Assembly: GCA_001790315.1 (NCBI GenBank)
Contig: MGCE01000048.1
Location: forward strand, 1 to 11,546
Source of the DNA: Candidatus Rokubacteria bacterium RIFCSPLOWO2_02_FULL_72_37
Lineage (GTDB): Bacteria; Methylomirabilota; Methylomirabilia; Rokubacteriales; CSP1-6
Length of the DNA: 11,546 nucleotides
Direction: 5' to 3'
The notes beneath the pieces are model-generated. The model searched no databases. It was given only the letters and a program-made list of their open reading frames with translations, and was not told the origin of the DNA. Positions within the stretch are counted from its first letter, which is position 1. Each line of letters begins with the position of its first letter. Made by a program: the position numbers and the translations under genes. Shown here piece after piece: positions 1-7,285 of this stretch.

Positions 1-585
1 GATCGCGCGGCGGCGGCGCTCCGGGTCGCCCTCCGTGAGCCGCGTGAGCCACTTCGAGCCCATGCGGACGTGCGTGATCTCGTCGGCCAGGACGAACTCG
101 ACCGCGCGCTCGAGCAGCGGGTCGCCGATGCGGCGCGCGATGTGCACGAGCTGATTGAACACATCGCAGGCGAGGCCCTCGAGCCCGCGGTTCACGCCCG
201 CCACGCGCGCGGCGGCGTCCTCGGCGCACGCGCAGCGCCAGAGGATCGTGGTCTCGGGGAACTCCCCCGCGTAACCCTCGAGGTGCTCGAGCAGGCGCAG
301 ATAGACCTCGACGTGGCGCGACTCGTCCCAGACCTGGCGCGCCATGTCGAGCGTGAACTCCCACGGCGCATCCGGAAAGTCGCAGACCGTACGCCCCGCG
401 CCCTCCATGGCCTGCAGCTCCCCCACCAGGATCCCGTGGGCGCGCTCCTTGATGGACTCGCGGCTCGCCAGGTCGGGGAACGGCGGCAGCCCCTGTTCGA
501 GTTTGAGCTGGGCGACGTCCCGCGCCCGCATCCGCACGAACCGGTCTTCCCGGGCCAGCTTGTCGTAGGCGATCGGCCGTTCCAT
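1..585 (-). CDS. Ferritin-like DUF455-type protein (3' end cut off)
   Basis: The frame is open from an ATG at 585 to the window edge, giving 195 residues with the C-terminus missing. The residue pattern is that of a four-helix ferritin-like diiron protein. There is a Glu near residue 56 (GELQAME), an ExxH near 88-91 (WDESRH), a Glu near 135 (NRGLEG) and a second ExxH near 168-171 (ADEITH). The DEITHVRMGSKWL stretch and the spacing recall the DUF455 family, which is distantly related to the tRNA hydroxylase MiaE. Metal binding is inferred from these ligands, and the true substrate is unknown. GGTGAGGGA lies about 6 bases before the ATG and supports this start. It follows livH by 48 bases on the same strand and in the same frame, so it may be the last gene of the transporter operon, but nothing ties its function to transport. 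An alternative reading is a general ferritin-like oxidase or hydroxylase. Confidence 0.72.
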   Translation of the reverse strand, partial: MERPIAYDKLAREDRFVRMRARDVAQLKLEQGLPPFPDLASRESIKERAHGILVGELQAMEGAGRTVCDFPDAPWEFTLDMARQVWDESRHVEVYLRLLEHLEGYAGEFPETTILWRCACAEDAAARVAGVNRGLEGLACDVFNQLVHIARRIGDPLLERAVEFVLADEITHVRMGSKWLTRLTEGDPERRRRAI

Positions 586-633
586 CAGCGCTCCCTCACC
601 GCGACTGAACCGCTGTTCGGCGAGTGTAGCAGA

Positions 634-1518
634 CTACACGCGCTCCTTGAACTCCTTGCCGAGCAGCCCCTCCGGTCGGACCAGGAGAACCACGATGATG
701 ATCAGGAACGCGAGCGTGTTCTTGAACTGGATCGTCAGGTAGGCACCGGCGAGGCTCTCGGCGACGCCGAGAATCAGCGCGCCGACGACCGCGCCGGGCA
801 GGCTGTTGAGTCCACCGAGCACCGCCGCCGCGAAGCCCTTCAGGAACGGATCGAGCATGAAGAACGGGTCGAGCAGCAACGCGGGCGCGAGGAAGATCCC
901 CGCGACGACACCGAGCGCGGAGGCCACCCCCCAGGACAGGCCCAGCACGAGGCGCGTCGGGATGCCGAGTGTCTGCGCCGCCATCACGTTCTCGGAGGTT
1001 GCCCGCATGGCGAGCCCGAGGCGCGTGCGCTGGACGAGCAGGTACAACAGCACGCTGCCGACCAGGCCGGCCGCCATCGTGGCGAGGGAGAGCTGGCTCA
1101 CCACGACGCCGCCGAAGCGGTACGTCGTGGTGTCCGAGATCGGGAACGGCAGCGAGACCGGCTCGGCGCCCCACCACCAGACAACGACGCCCTGGATGAT
1201 GAGCGCCAGCCCGAGCGTCAGGATGACCATCCCGAGCAGGTTCGCCCCCTCGCGCTGCGCCTTCACCAGCACGCCGAAATAGAAGGCGATCCCGACGGCC
1301 CCACCCACCAGCAGGCTCGCGAGGAACGCGACCGGGAACGAGTAGTGATTCGACAGGAGGGAGTAGGACACGAATGTCGCCAGCGTCGCGATGTCGCCGT
1401 GGGCGAAGTTCAACACCCGCGTCGAGCGGTAGATCAGGACGAGCCCGAGCGCGACGAGCGCGTAGAGGCTCCCGGCCGAGAGTCCCGTCAACCCGTACTG
1501 GAGGAACCTGTCCATCAT
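634..1518 (-). CDS. livH: LivH-type ABC importer permease
   Basis: This is one of the two membrane subunits of a HAAT-family importer and should pair with LivM in the inner membrane. The 294-residue protein (293 from the second ATG) opens with MMDRFLQYGLTGLSAGSLYA and continues with LGLVLIYRSTRVLNFAHGD, the typical LivH N-terminal signature. Several hydrophobic segments follow, with an RTRLGLAMRATSENVMAAQT loop near the middle that corresponds to the ATPase-contacting region. The end, LLVRPEGLLGKEFKERV, is also typical. Two start codons are possible. The ATG at 1518 overlaps the livM stop as ATGA, and the ATG at 1515 overlaps it as TGATG. No Shine-Dalgarno sequence is evident, so translation is probably coupled to livM. 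The open frame extends far upstream through livM in another frame, but that part is not LivH-like. The substrate class may differ from branched-chain amino acids, since this family also carries amides, urea and aromatic acids. Confidence 0.95.
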   Translation of the reverse strand: MMDRFLQYGLTGLSAGSLYALVALGLVLIYRSTRVLNFAHGDIATLATFVSYSLLSNHYSFPVAFLASLLVGGAVGIAFYFGVLVKAQREGANLLGMVILTLGLALIIQGVVVWWWGAEPVSLPFPISDTTTYRFGGVVVSQLSLATMAAGLVGSVLLYLLVQRTRLGLAMRATSENVMAAQTLGIPTRLVLGLSWGVASALGVVAGIFLAPALLLDPFFMLDPFLKGFAAAVLGGLNSLPGAVVGALILGVAESLAGAYLTIQFKNTLAFLIIIVVLLVRPEGLLGKEFKERV

Positions 1519-2495
1519 CGGAAGGGCCAGAGCTGGAAGTACAGGCGCGTCTTGAGCCAGCGGCCGAAGAGCCCGAGCGGTTCGAAGATCAGCACCAGGA
1601 GGATCGTGACGCCGTAAACCACCGGAACCATCTCGCGGAAATTCGCGAACACCTTGGGCACCAGCGTAACGAACACGGCACCGAGGATGGAGCCCTCGAT
1701 CGACGCGACCCCGCCGATGATGACTGCGACGAAGAGCGTGATGGACTCGAGGACGTTGAAGATTTGTGGCTCGATGTGCCCCAGGATCTGGGCGTAGAGC
1801 GCCCCATGAACCCCCGTGTAGAAGGAGGAGATCGCAAACGCCAGGAGCTTGTACCGCGTGAGGCTCACGCCGTTGACTTCGGCGGCTATGTCCGAATCGC
1901 GGATCGCGACGAACGCCCGCCCGATGAACGAGGATACGATGTTGTATGCCGCGAGCGTGAAGCCCGTGAGCAGGAGCACGTAGACGTAGTACGTCCAGCG
2001 GGTCCCCGAGAGCCCGAACATCGGCTGGAGCGACGCGATCGCGAGTCCCGAACGCCCGCCCGACAGCACCTCCCAGTTCACGAAGACCTGGTAGACGGCC
2101 ACGCCGAAGCCGAGTGTCGCGATCGACAGATACGGCCCCTTGAGCCGAAGCGACGGGAAGCCGACGAAGACGCCGGCCACCGCCGCGAGCGCGCCCGCGC
2201 CGAGGAGCGCCAGCGCGAATGGCGCGCCCCAGATCCGCAGATGGCCGAACGCGAACGCTCCGATCGCGAGAAATCCAGCCTGGCCGAAGGAGATCTGGCC
2301 CGTGTACCCGATCAGGAGATTCTGGCCGATCACGCCGATCGAATAGAGGGCGATCAGGGTGGCGAGGAAGACCAGGTGCTCGGCGGCGACCCACGGGAAC
2401 ACCGCGAGCGCCGCGAGGAGCAGGCCGAGCAGCACGCGCGCCGCCGGGCGACGAGCGAAGCGCAGATCCTCGGCGTAGGACTCGACGAGATCCAC
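1515..2495 (-). CDS. livM: LivM-type ABC importer permease
   Basis: This is the second membrane subunit of the importer, 326 residues long. It has a short cytoplasmic N-terminus, then hydrophobic helices containing IGQNLLIGYTGQISFGQAGF, the hallmark of LivM proteins. A later segment, GVSLTRYKLLAFAISSFYTG, lies in the usual EAA-like loop that contacts the ATPases. A final hydrophobic stretch is followed by FEPLGLFGRWLKTRLYFQ, also typical. The start is GTG at 2495, immediately after the TGA of the upstream acyl-CoA synthetase with no bases between, and GAGGCC just ahead gives only a weak ribosome site. The gene order is unusual: livM comes before livH, the reverse of the textbook liv operon. 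Its length is normal and nothing appears broken. Confidence 0.95.
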   Translation of the reverse strand: MDLVESYAEDLRFARRPAARVLLGLLLAALAVFPWVAAEHLVFLATLIALYSIGVIGQNLLIGYTGQISFGQAGFLAIGAFAFGHLRIWGAPFALALLGAGALAAVAGVFVGFPSLRLKGPYLSIATLGFGVAVYQVFVNWEVLSGGRSGLAIASLQPMFGLSGTRWTYYVYVLLLTGFTLAAYNIVSSFIGRAFVAIRDSDIAAEVNGVSLTRYKLLAFAISSFYTGVHGALYAQILGHIEPQIFNVLESITLFVAVIIGGVASIEGSILGAVFVTLVPKVFANFREMVPVVYGVTILLVLIFEPLGLFGRWLKTRLYFQLWPFR

Positions 2496-4304
2496 TCAGG
2501 CCTCGTAGAGGTCCCGGATCACGTCGGCGTAGCGGGTCTCGAGCGCCCGCCGCTTGACCTTCATCGTCGGCGTCACGTCGCCTTCCTCCGCGTAGAAGCG
2601 GCGGGGCAGCAGCGCGACCTTCTTGACCGCCTCGACCTGCGAGAGCGTCTTGTTGACCTTCTCGACCTCGTCCTCGATCAGGCGCACGATCTGCGGGTTC
2701 TGTGTGAGGTCCTGGAACGTCGTGAACGGGATGCGATGGTCCTGGGCGAACTTCGTGACGTTGTCCTCGTCGATCAGGATCAACGCGACCAGGTAGCGCC
2801 GCCGCTCACCGATGACGACGGCGTCCTGGATGTACGGGCTGAACTTGAGCTTGTTCTCGATGTACGCGGGCGTGATGTTCTTGCCGCCCGCCGTGATGAT
2901 GATGTCCTTCTTGCGGTCCATGATCTTGAGGTAACCGTCCTCCCACGCGCCGACGTCGCCCGTGTGGAGCCAGCCGTCGCGGTCGATCGTCTGGGCCGTC
3001 AGCTCCGGGTCCTTGAAGTAGCCCTTGAAGACGTGGCGCCCGCGCGTGAGGATCTCGCCGTCGTCGGAGAGCGCGACCTCGATCCCCGGGATCGGCTCGC
3101 CCACGGTGCCCACGCGCGGCCGCTCGACGCGATTCACCGAGATCACGCCCGTCGACTCCGTCTGACCGTACCCCTCGACGAGCGGGATGCCGAGCGCGTG
3201 GTAGTACTCGAACAGCTCGGGCGAGGCCGGGGCGGCCCCGCAGACCGCGATCCGCGTCCGCTCGAAGCCGAGCCGCCGCTTGAGCGGCGCCAGGACCGCC
3301 CACGACGCCAGCCGGTAGGCGAGGCGCGACCCGAGCGGAATCGGGCGGCCGGCCAGCTTGGCGCGCGCGTATCTGCGCCCGATCGCGACGGCCGCCCGGT
3401 ACAGCCGCCGCTTGAGCCAGGTCGAGTCGTCCATGCGCAGCTCGACGGTGGACGCGAGCTTCTCCCAGATGCGGGGGACGCTCGCGAAGTACGTCGGCGA
3501 AACCTCGCGGAGGTTCTGGAAGAGCGTGTCGAGGCTCTCCACGAAGTTCACGACGTAGCCGACCCGGAGGGGGCCGAAGACGGAGATCAGGTTCTCGTAG
3601 ATGTGAGCGAACGGCAGGTACGAGACCACCTCGTCGTCCGGCCGGGTGGGGTTGACGCTGAGGAACGCCTCGGTGACCCAGAGGATCGAGCCGTGCGTGA
3701 GCATCGCGCCCTTGGGCGGTCCGGTCGTGCCCGACGTGTAGATGATCATCGCGGTGTCGGCCGGCTCCAGGGACTCGCACCGCTCGGCGACGGCGTGCGG
3801 GTGCGCCTCGGCGAACGCCTGGCCCTGCTTCACGAAGTCGGCGAAGAACGTCACGCGCTCGTCTGTGAAGCCCCAGAGCCCCTTGGCATCCCACACGACG
3901 ATGCGCTCGACGCGCGTCTCGCCGGCGATCGCGAGGACCTTGTCGAGCTGCTCCTCGTTCTCGACGAAGATCAGCCGCGCCTCGGAGTGGTTCAGGAGGT
4001 ACGTGATCTGCTCGGGCGCCGACGTCGGGTAGATCCCGCACGTCACGCCCCCCGCGGTCATGATCCCGAGGTGGCCGTAGAGCCACTCGGGGCGATTCTC
4101 GGCGAGCACCGCGATGTTCTCCTGGGGGCGAAGCCCGAACGCGAGCAGCGCGGCCGCGACCTTCTCCACTTCCTCCCTGTACTCGCGCCACGTGACCCGG
4201 TGCCAGATTCCGTACTCCTTGAAGCGGATCGCGAGCCGCTCGCCCTGTCTCGCCACCTGCGCGCGGAACGCCGCCGGCAGGCTCCGCGCCATCGCGTCGC
4301 CCAT
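2496..4304 (-). CDS. Long-chain-type acyl-CoA synthetase (AMP-forming) embedded in the liv operon
   Basis: This enzyme would activate a carboxylic acid with ATP and join it to coenzyme A. The 602-residue protein carries the full set of adenylate-forming motifs: YTSGTTGPPKGA at about 189-200 (phosphate-binding loop), GYGQTES at about 378-384, WLHTGD at about 445-450 and DRKKDIIITAGGKNI at about 463-477 (hinge). A C-terminal TPTMKVKRR at about 578-586 supplies the likely catalytic lysine. Its length, two-lobed layout and C-terminal insert resemble the FAA1/FadD15 group (COG1022) rather than acetyl-CoA synthetase. An in-frame ATG at 4310 lies only 2 bases from AGGAGG, whereas the ATG at 4304 is 8 bases from it and overlaps the livF stop as TGATG, so 4304 is preferred. 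The gene sits between the ATPase and permease genes of an importer, which suggests it activates the imported solute or a product of it. Chain length and substrate cannot be read from the sequence. Confidence 0.93.
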   Translation of the reverse strand: MGDAMARSLPAAFRAQVARQGERLAIRFKEYGIWHRVTWREYREEVEKVAAALLAFGLRPQENIAVLAENRPEWLYGHLGIMTAGGVTCGIYPTSAPEQITYLLNHSEARLIFVENEEQLDKVLAIAGETRVERIVVWDAKGLWGFTDERVTFFADFVKQGQAFAEAHPHAVAERCESLEPADTAMIIYTSGTTGPPKGAMLTHGSILWVTEAFLSVNPTRPDDEVVSYLPFAHIYENLISVFGPLRVGYVVNFVESLDTLFQNLREVSPTYFASVPRIWEKLASTVELRMDDSTWLKRRLYRAAVAIGRRYARAKLAGRPIPLGSRLAYRLASWAVLAPLKRRLGFERTRIAVCGAAPASPELFEYYHALGIPLVEGYGQTESTGVISVNRVERPRVGTVGEPIPGIEVALSDDGEILTRGRHVFKGYFKDPELTAQTIDRDGWLHTGDVGAWEDGYLKIMDRKKDIIITAGGKNITPAYIENKLKFSPYIQDAVVIGERRRYLVALILIDEDNVTKFAQDHRIPFTTFQDLTQNPQIVRLIEDEVEKVNKTLSQVEAVKKVALLPRRFYAEEGDVTPTMKVKRRALETRYADVIRDLYEA

Positions 4305-5128
4305 CACCATCGCCTCCTCTTGCGGTAGAGCCGCCAGCCCTTGACCGCCGCCTCCTCGGTTCCGAGTCCGAGGTAGACCTCACGTACGTTCTCGTTCGCC
4401 TGGATCTCCGCGGACGTCCCCTCCAGCACCACCCGCCCGGCCTCCAGGATGGCGCCGCGCCGGGCCACGCCCAGGGCGAGCCGCGCGTTCTGCTCGACGA
4501 GCAGGATCGTCGTGCCCGTGCGACTGATGGTGCCGAGCGCGTCGTACACGCTCCGAGCGATCCGCGGCGCGAGGCCGAGCGAGGGCTCGTCGAGCATGAG
4601 GAGGCGCGGCCGGCGGAGCATCGCGCGCCCGAGCGCCAGCATCTGCTGCTCGCCTCCGGAGAGCGTCTCGGCCTCCTGACGCGCCCGCTCCTTGAGGATC
4701 GGGAACATCCCGTACACGAAGTCGAGGTCCTTCCGGACGCCGTCGTCGCGCCGGCCCCAGAGGCCGAGCTCGAGATTCTCCGCGACCGTCAGCTCGCGGA
4801 AGAGGCCCCGATCTTCCGGCACGTAGACGATGCCGAGGCGGGCCACCGCCTCGGGCTGCCAGCCGTCGATGCGCCGGCCGCGGAACAGGATCTCCCCTTT
4901 TTTCGGCTGGTCCTTGAGGAGCCCAGCGATGGTCCGGAGCAGGGTGGTCTTGCCCGCGCCGTTCGGGCCGAGCACCGTGAAGATCTCGCCCTCCTCGATC
5001 TCGAGCGAGACGCCGAAAAGCGCGTAGATCCGGTCGAAGTAGAGCGTCTCGACGGAGGCGACTTTTAACAGCGGGTGGGGCGAGGCGCCCCCCCCGCGCC
5101 CCCCCGGCTCGCGTGGCGTGCTCCTCAC
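4304..5128 (-). CDS. livF: LivF-type ABC importer ATPase
   Basis: This is one of the two nucleotide-binding subunits, acting on the cytoplasmic face with LivG. In 274 residues it shows Walker A GPNGAGKTT at about 54-62, the LivF-style VPEDRGLF at about 103-110 where other ABC proteins have a Q-loop, signature LSGGEQQ at about 156-162, Walker B LLMLDEPS at about 176-183, and LVEQNA at about 210-215. The absence of the usual switch histidine in that last motif is normal for LivF. The only conventional start is GTG at 5128. It adds about 20 glycine- and proline-rich residues before LLKVASVETLYF, where family members normally begin, and this extension is encoded by a duplicated DNA segment. The protein ends in a basic tail, GWRLYRKRRRW, beyond the usual YLG end, and the AGG AGG arginine codons there double as the Shine-Dalgarno sequence of the next gene. 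A rare CTG start at 5071 is possible. Confidence 0.94.
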   Translation of the reverse strand: MRSTPREPGGRGGGASPHPLLKVASVETLYFDRIYALFGVSLEIEEGEIFTVLGPNGAGKTTLLRTIAGLLKDQPKKGEILFRGRRIDGWQPEAVARLGIVYVPEDRGLFRELTVAENLELGLWGRRDDGVRKDLDFVYGMFPILKERARQEAETLSGGEQQMLALGRAMLRRPRLLMLDEPSLGLAPRIARSVYDALGTISRTGTTILLVEQNARLALGVARRGAILEAGRVVLEGTSAEIQANENVREVYLGLGTEEAAVKGWRLYRKRRRW

Positions 5129-5172
5129 AGGATCCCCCCGCGCCCCCCCGGCTCGCGTGGCGTGCTACTCAC
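5090..5172. repeat. Tandem duplication, 44-bp period, at the livG/livF junction
   Basis: Positions 5090-5128 and 5134-5172 are direct copies 44 bp apart. They match at 38 of 39 positions; the one difference is C at 5123 against A at 5167. The first 33 bp (5090-5122 and 5134-5166) are identical and rich in C runs. The 5134-5172 copy holds the end and TAG stop of livG, and the 5090-5128 copy holds the GTG start of livF. The single difference is what removes the TAG from the livF copy. Long C runs raise the possibility of length errors in assembly. Confidence 0.9.
5125..5172 (-). other. Possible 15-codon linking mini-ORF between livG and livF
   Basis: A GTG at 5172 inside the livG end opens a 15-codon frame that stops with TGA at 5127-5125. 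Its first 13 codons match the first 13 codons of livF except at the second (Ser against Arg). The GTG overlaps the livG stop (GTGAGTAG), and the TGA overlaps the livF start (GTGA). The arrangement could pass ribosomes from livG to livF. No Shine-Dalgarno sequence is visible and the peptide is unlikely to have a function of its own. It may be only a by-product of the duplication. Confidence 0.35.
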
Positions 5173-5917
5173 CGAGGTACGCCTTGATCACGTCCGGGTG
5201 GCGCTGGACCGCCGCCGGCGTTCCCTCCGCGATCTTCACGCCGTGGTCGAGCGCGACCATGCGGCCCGCCAGGCGCGACGCCACGCGGAGGTCGTGCTCG
5301 ACGAGAAGAATCGTGATGCCGAAGCGCCCCCGGATCTCGTGGATCCAGTAGGCGAACTCCTCCTTCTCCTCCTGCGTGAGTCCGGAGACCGGCTCGTCCA
5401 ACAGCAGAAGGCGGGGCTCGGTCGCCAGCGCCCGCCCCAGCTCGACCCGCTTCTGCACCCCGTAGGGGCAGTCCCCGGCCCGCGTCTTGCGGACCGGCTC
5501 GAGGTTCAGGAACTCTACGATTTCCTCACAGCGGCGGCGGTGCCGGGTCTCCTCGCCGCGCAACCGCAGCACCGCGGCCAGGAGGTTCTTCCTGAAGTGC
5601 AGGTGCCGCCCGACCATCAGGTTGTCGAGCACCGACATGTTGTGGAAGAGGCGGAGGTTCTGGAACGTCCGGGCGATGCCGAGCCGTGTCACCTCGTCCG
5701 GGGAATGGCGCGTGAGCGGCTCGCCGCGGAAGCTGATGGCGCCGGACGTCGGCCGATAGATCGACGTGATGCAGTTGAACAGCGACGTCTTGCCGGAGCC
5801 GTTCGGGCCGATGACCGCAAGCGTCTCGCCCTCGGCGACCGCGAGGCCGATCTGGCTGAGCGCCGTGATCCCGCCGAACCTGAGCGAGAGCTCGCGGACC
5901 TCGAGCAAGGCCTCCAT
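5165..5917 (-). CDS. livG: LivG-type ABC importer ATPase
   Basis: This is the second nucleotide-binding subunit of the importer, 250 residues. Motifs in order are Walker A GPNGSGKT at about 37-44, Q-loop ARTFQNLRLF at about 82-91, a degenerate signature PYGVQKRVE at about 151-159 (LivG proteins normally read PYGxQ here), Walker B LLLLDEP at about 170-176, and the switch histidine in LLVEHDL at about 204-210. The C-terminus ends in AYLGE, the usual family end. It starts at ATG 5917, and I see only a weak ribosome-binding sequence just upstream (CTAGG). A strong GC hairpin separates it from livK. Its 3' end is part of a tandem duplication that carries over into the start of livF. Confidence 0.95.
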   Translation of the reverse strand: MEALLEVRELSLRFGGITALSQIGLAVAEGETLAVIGPNGSGKTSLFNCITSIYRPTSGAISFRGEPLTRHSPDEVTRLGIARTFQNLRLFHNMSVLDNLMVGRHLHFRKNLLAAVLRLRGEETRHRRRCEEIVEFLNLEPVRKTRAGDCPYGVQKRVELGRALATEPRLLLLDEPVSGLTQEEKEEFAYWIHEIRGRFGITILLVEHDLRVASRLAGRMVALDHGVKIAEGTPAAVQRHPDVIKAYLGE

Positions 5918-5927
5918 CCTAGACGAC

Positions 5928-5957
5928 GGGGGGAGGGCCAGGCCGGGCCCTCCCCCC
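5928..5957 (-). promoter_or_regulatory. Strong GC hairpin between livK and livG
   Basis: Positions 5928-5939 and 5946-5957 are perfect 12-bp inverted repeats with a 6-base loop. On the transcribed strand the hairpin lies 22 bases after the livK stop and is not followed by a T run, so it does not look like an ordinary intrinsic terminator. Hairpins at this place in binding-protein operons are known to protect the upstream message and lower downstream expression, which fits the need for excess binding protein. That role is inferred here. Confidence 0.7.
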
Positions 5958-5979
5958 GCGGCGCTGACGTGTCACGCCG

Positions 5980-7173
5980 TTAGAAATGCGGCTGGAAGAA
6001 CTGCGTCGGGGCGGCCTCGACGTAGGAGAAGTCGGCCGCCTTGTTGGCCCTGAGCAGGCGGACGGCGTTCAGGCCGTGGCGCCGGTTCGGCCCGAAGGTG
6101 ACCCCCGGCAGGATGCCCTCCGCGGTGAAGCCCTTCACGGATTCCATCGCTTCCACGTAGCTCTCGCGCGTCAGGTTGCGCCCGGCCTTCCTGATCCCCT
6201 CGAGCGCGATCGCCATCGAGGTGAAGCCGGTGAGCGCCGTGTTCTCCTTGCCCACGAGCTTGGGCTGGACCTTGGTCAGGATGTCCACGAGCACCTTGCC
6301 GGGAGGATCGTTCGCCACCGCGGCGCCGGAGAGGATCGCGAAGTGCGCCCCCTCCCACAACTCGCCGAGCAGGCGGAACATGATCAGGTAGTCGCCGAGC
6401 GGGAACGAGGCGACGGGCTTGGGCCGGAAGCCGACCTTGGCCATCTCCTTGATCACGTTCGCGCCGTGGGTGATCGTCGAGTAGAAGACGACCGCGTCGG
6501 CGCCCGAGTCCTTCAGCTTGAGGGCGTGGGTGCCCATCTCGCGGTCGGACAGCTCGTAGGAGACGGCCGCGGCGAGCGTGGCCTTGCCCCCGAGCCCCTT
6601 GAGCGCGCGGTTGACGCCTTCGAGGCCGCCCTTGCCGTAGTCGTCGTTCTGGTAGAAGACGGCGACCTTCTTGGCGCCGAGCTTGTCCACGGAGAACTTC
6701 GTCAGGAACTCCGCCTCGTCGGCGTAGTCCGGGTAGTTCACGAACACGTAGCGGATCTTCGCGCGCGGCTGCTTGGCCCAGATCGCCGGGTTGCCGTACG
6801 GGTTGATCACCGGCAGCTTGTACTCGGCCACGTCGTCCTTGGCGGCGTTGAGGATCGCCGAGCCGAGCAGCCCGACGTTCAGGAACACCTGGTCCTTCAT
6901 CTCCTTGAGGTTGGCCACGGCACGGCCCGGGTTGTAGCCGTCGTCCTTCATGAGAACCCGCAACTTGCGCCCGTTGATGCCGCCCTGCGTGTTGACGTGG
7001 TTCGCCCACGCCTCGGCGGCGAGCGCGGTGTTGCCCCACGCGGCGGCCGGCCCCGACAGCGGCGTCGTCAGACCGATGACGATTTCGGAGTCCGTCACGC
7101 CCGGCGTCTGGGCCGCGGCGGGTATCGCCAGGAGCAGCAGCGCCAATAGCAGTCCTGTGAAGCGCATCCTCAT
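5980..7173 (-). CDS. livK: LivK-type periplasmic substrate-binding protein
   Basis: This is the solute receptor of the importer, 397 residues, with a type I periplasmic-binding fold (Peripla_BP_6 type). A basic MRMR start, a run of leucines and IPAAAQTPG give a Sec signal peptide, probably cleaved near residue 21. No lipobox cysteine is seen, so a soluble periplasmic protein is expected. The mature protein begins GVTDSEIVIGLTTPLSGPAA, the family's first strand and ligand-contacting loop. Later blocks include KDDGYNPGRAVANLKEM, VFYQNDDYGKGGLEG and FTSMAIALEGIRKAGRNLTR, all usual for this family. The start at 7173 is chosen because GGAGGA lies 7 bases upstream. An open frame from GTG 7203 adds ten residues ahead of the signal and is unlikely. 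It is first in the operon, downstream of a good -10 box. The ligand is not identifiable from the sequence; many relatives annotated as LivK bind aromatic acids or amides. Confidence 0.94.
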   Translation of the reverse strand: MRMRFTGLLLALLLLAIPAAAQTPGVTDSEIVIGLTTPLSGPAAAWGNTALAAEAWANHVNTQGGINGRKLRVLMKDDGYNPGRAVANLKEMKDQVFLNVGLLGSAILNAAKDDVAEYKLPVINPYGNPAIWAKQPRAKIRYVFVNYPDYADEAEFLTKFSVDKLGAKKVAVFYQNDDYGKGGLEGVNRALKGLGGKATLAAAVSYELSDREMGTHALKLKDSGADAVVFYSTITHGANVIKEMAKVGFRPKPVASFPLGDYLIMFRLLGELWEGAHFAILSGAAVANDPPGKVLVDILTKVQPKLVGKENTALTGFTSMAIALEGIRKAGRNLTRESYVEAMESVKGFTAEGILPGVTFGPNRRHGLNAVRLLRANKAADFSYVEAAPTQFFQPHF

Positions 7174-7235
7174 GGACGTATCCTCCCTACCCAGTGCGAA
7201 CACCCCAACGCCAGCACCTCGCTCCAGCGCGCAAA

Positions 7236-7241
7236 ATTATA
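7236..7241 (-). promoter_or_regulatory. Probable -10 element of the livK operon promoter
   Basis: A perfect TATAAT reads on the minus strand at 7241-7236, inside a short A+T-rich island (minus strand CGTATAATTTTGC) in an otherwise GC-rich gap between dinB and livK. Transcription would start near 7229, leaving a leader of about 55 bases before the livK ATG. No sequence near the expected -35 site resembles TTGACA, so the promoter may depend on an activator or an alternative upstream contact. The 112-bp gap (7174-7285) shows no other gene or clear terminator. Confidence 0.55.
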
Positions 7242-7285
7242 CGCGAACCGCCCCGGCCCCCGCACACCTCCCGCGCCGCCCCGGC

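Noticed and set aside
70..1617. A 515-codon open frame on the plus strand
   Set aside because: It is antisense to the ferritin-like gene and livH, with a low-complexity charged composition and no recognisable domain.
634..2394. A 586-codon minus-strand frame that ends as LivH and might suggest a fused permease
   Set aside because: The upstream part is an alternate-frame reading of livM with Arg-rich, non-membrane character. LivH proper begins at 1518 or 1515.
1374..4328. A 984-codon open frame on the plus strand
   Set aside because: It runs antisense through livH, livM and the acyl-CoA synthetase, all of which have clear motifs. Its Arg/Glu/Asp-rich composition is what the complement of GC-rich codons gives.
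5986..7149. A 387-codon plus-strand frame opposite livK
   Set aside because: It is the antisense shadow of livK, rich in Val, Arg, Asp and Glu, with no domain signature. LivK has a signal peptide and family motifs.
7174..7203. Upstream GTG start for LivK, adding ten residues
   Set aside because: It would put acidic residues ahead of the signal peptide, and the good Shine-Dalgarno sequence is placed for the ATG at 7173.
7242..7285. G-rich stretch after dinB as a possible G-quadruplex or terminator
   Set aside because: The G runs are uneven, one loop is longer than usual, and there is no hairpin with a T run. In DNA this GC-rich such runs are expected by chance.
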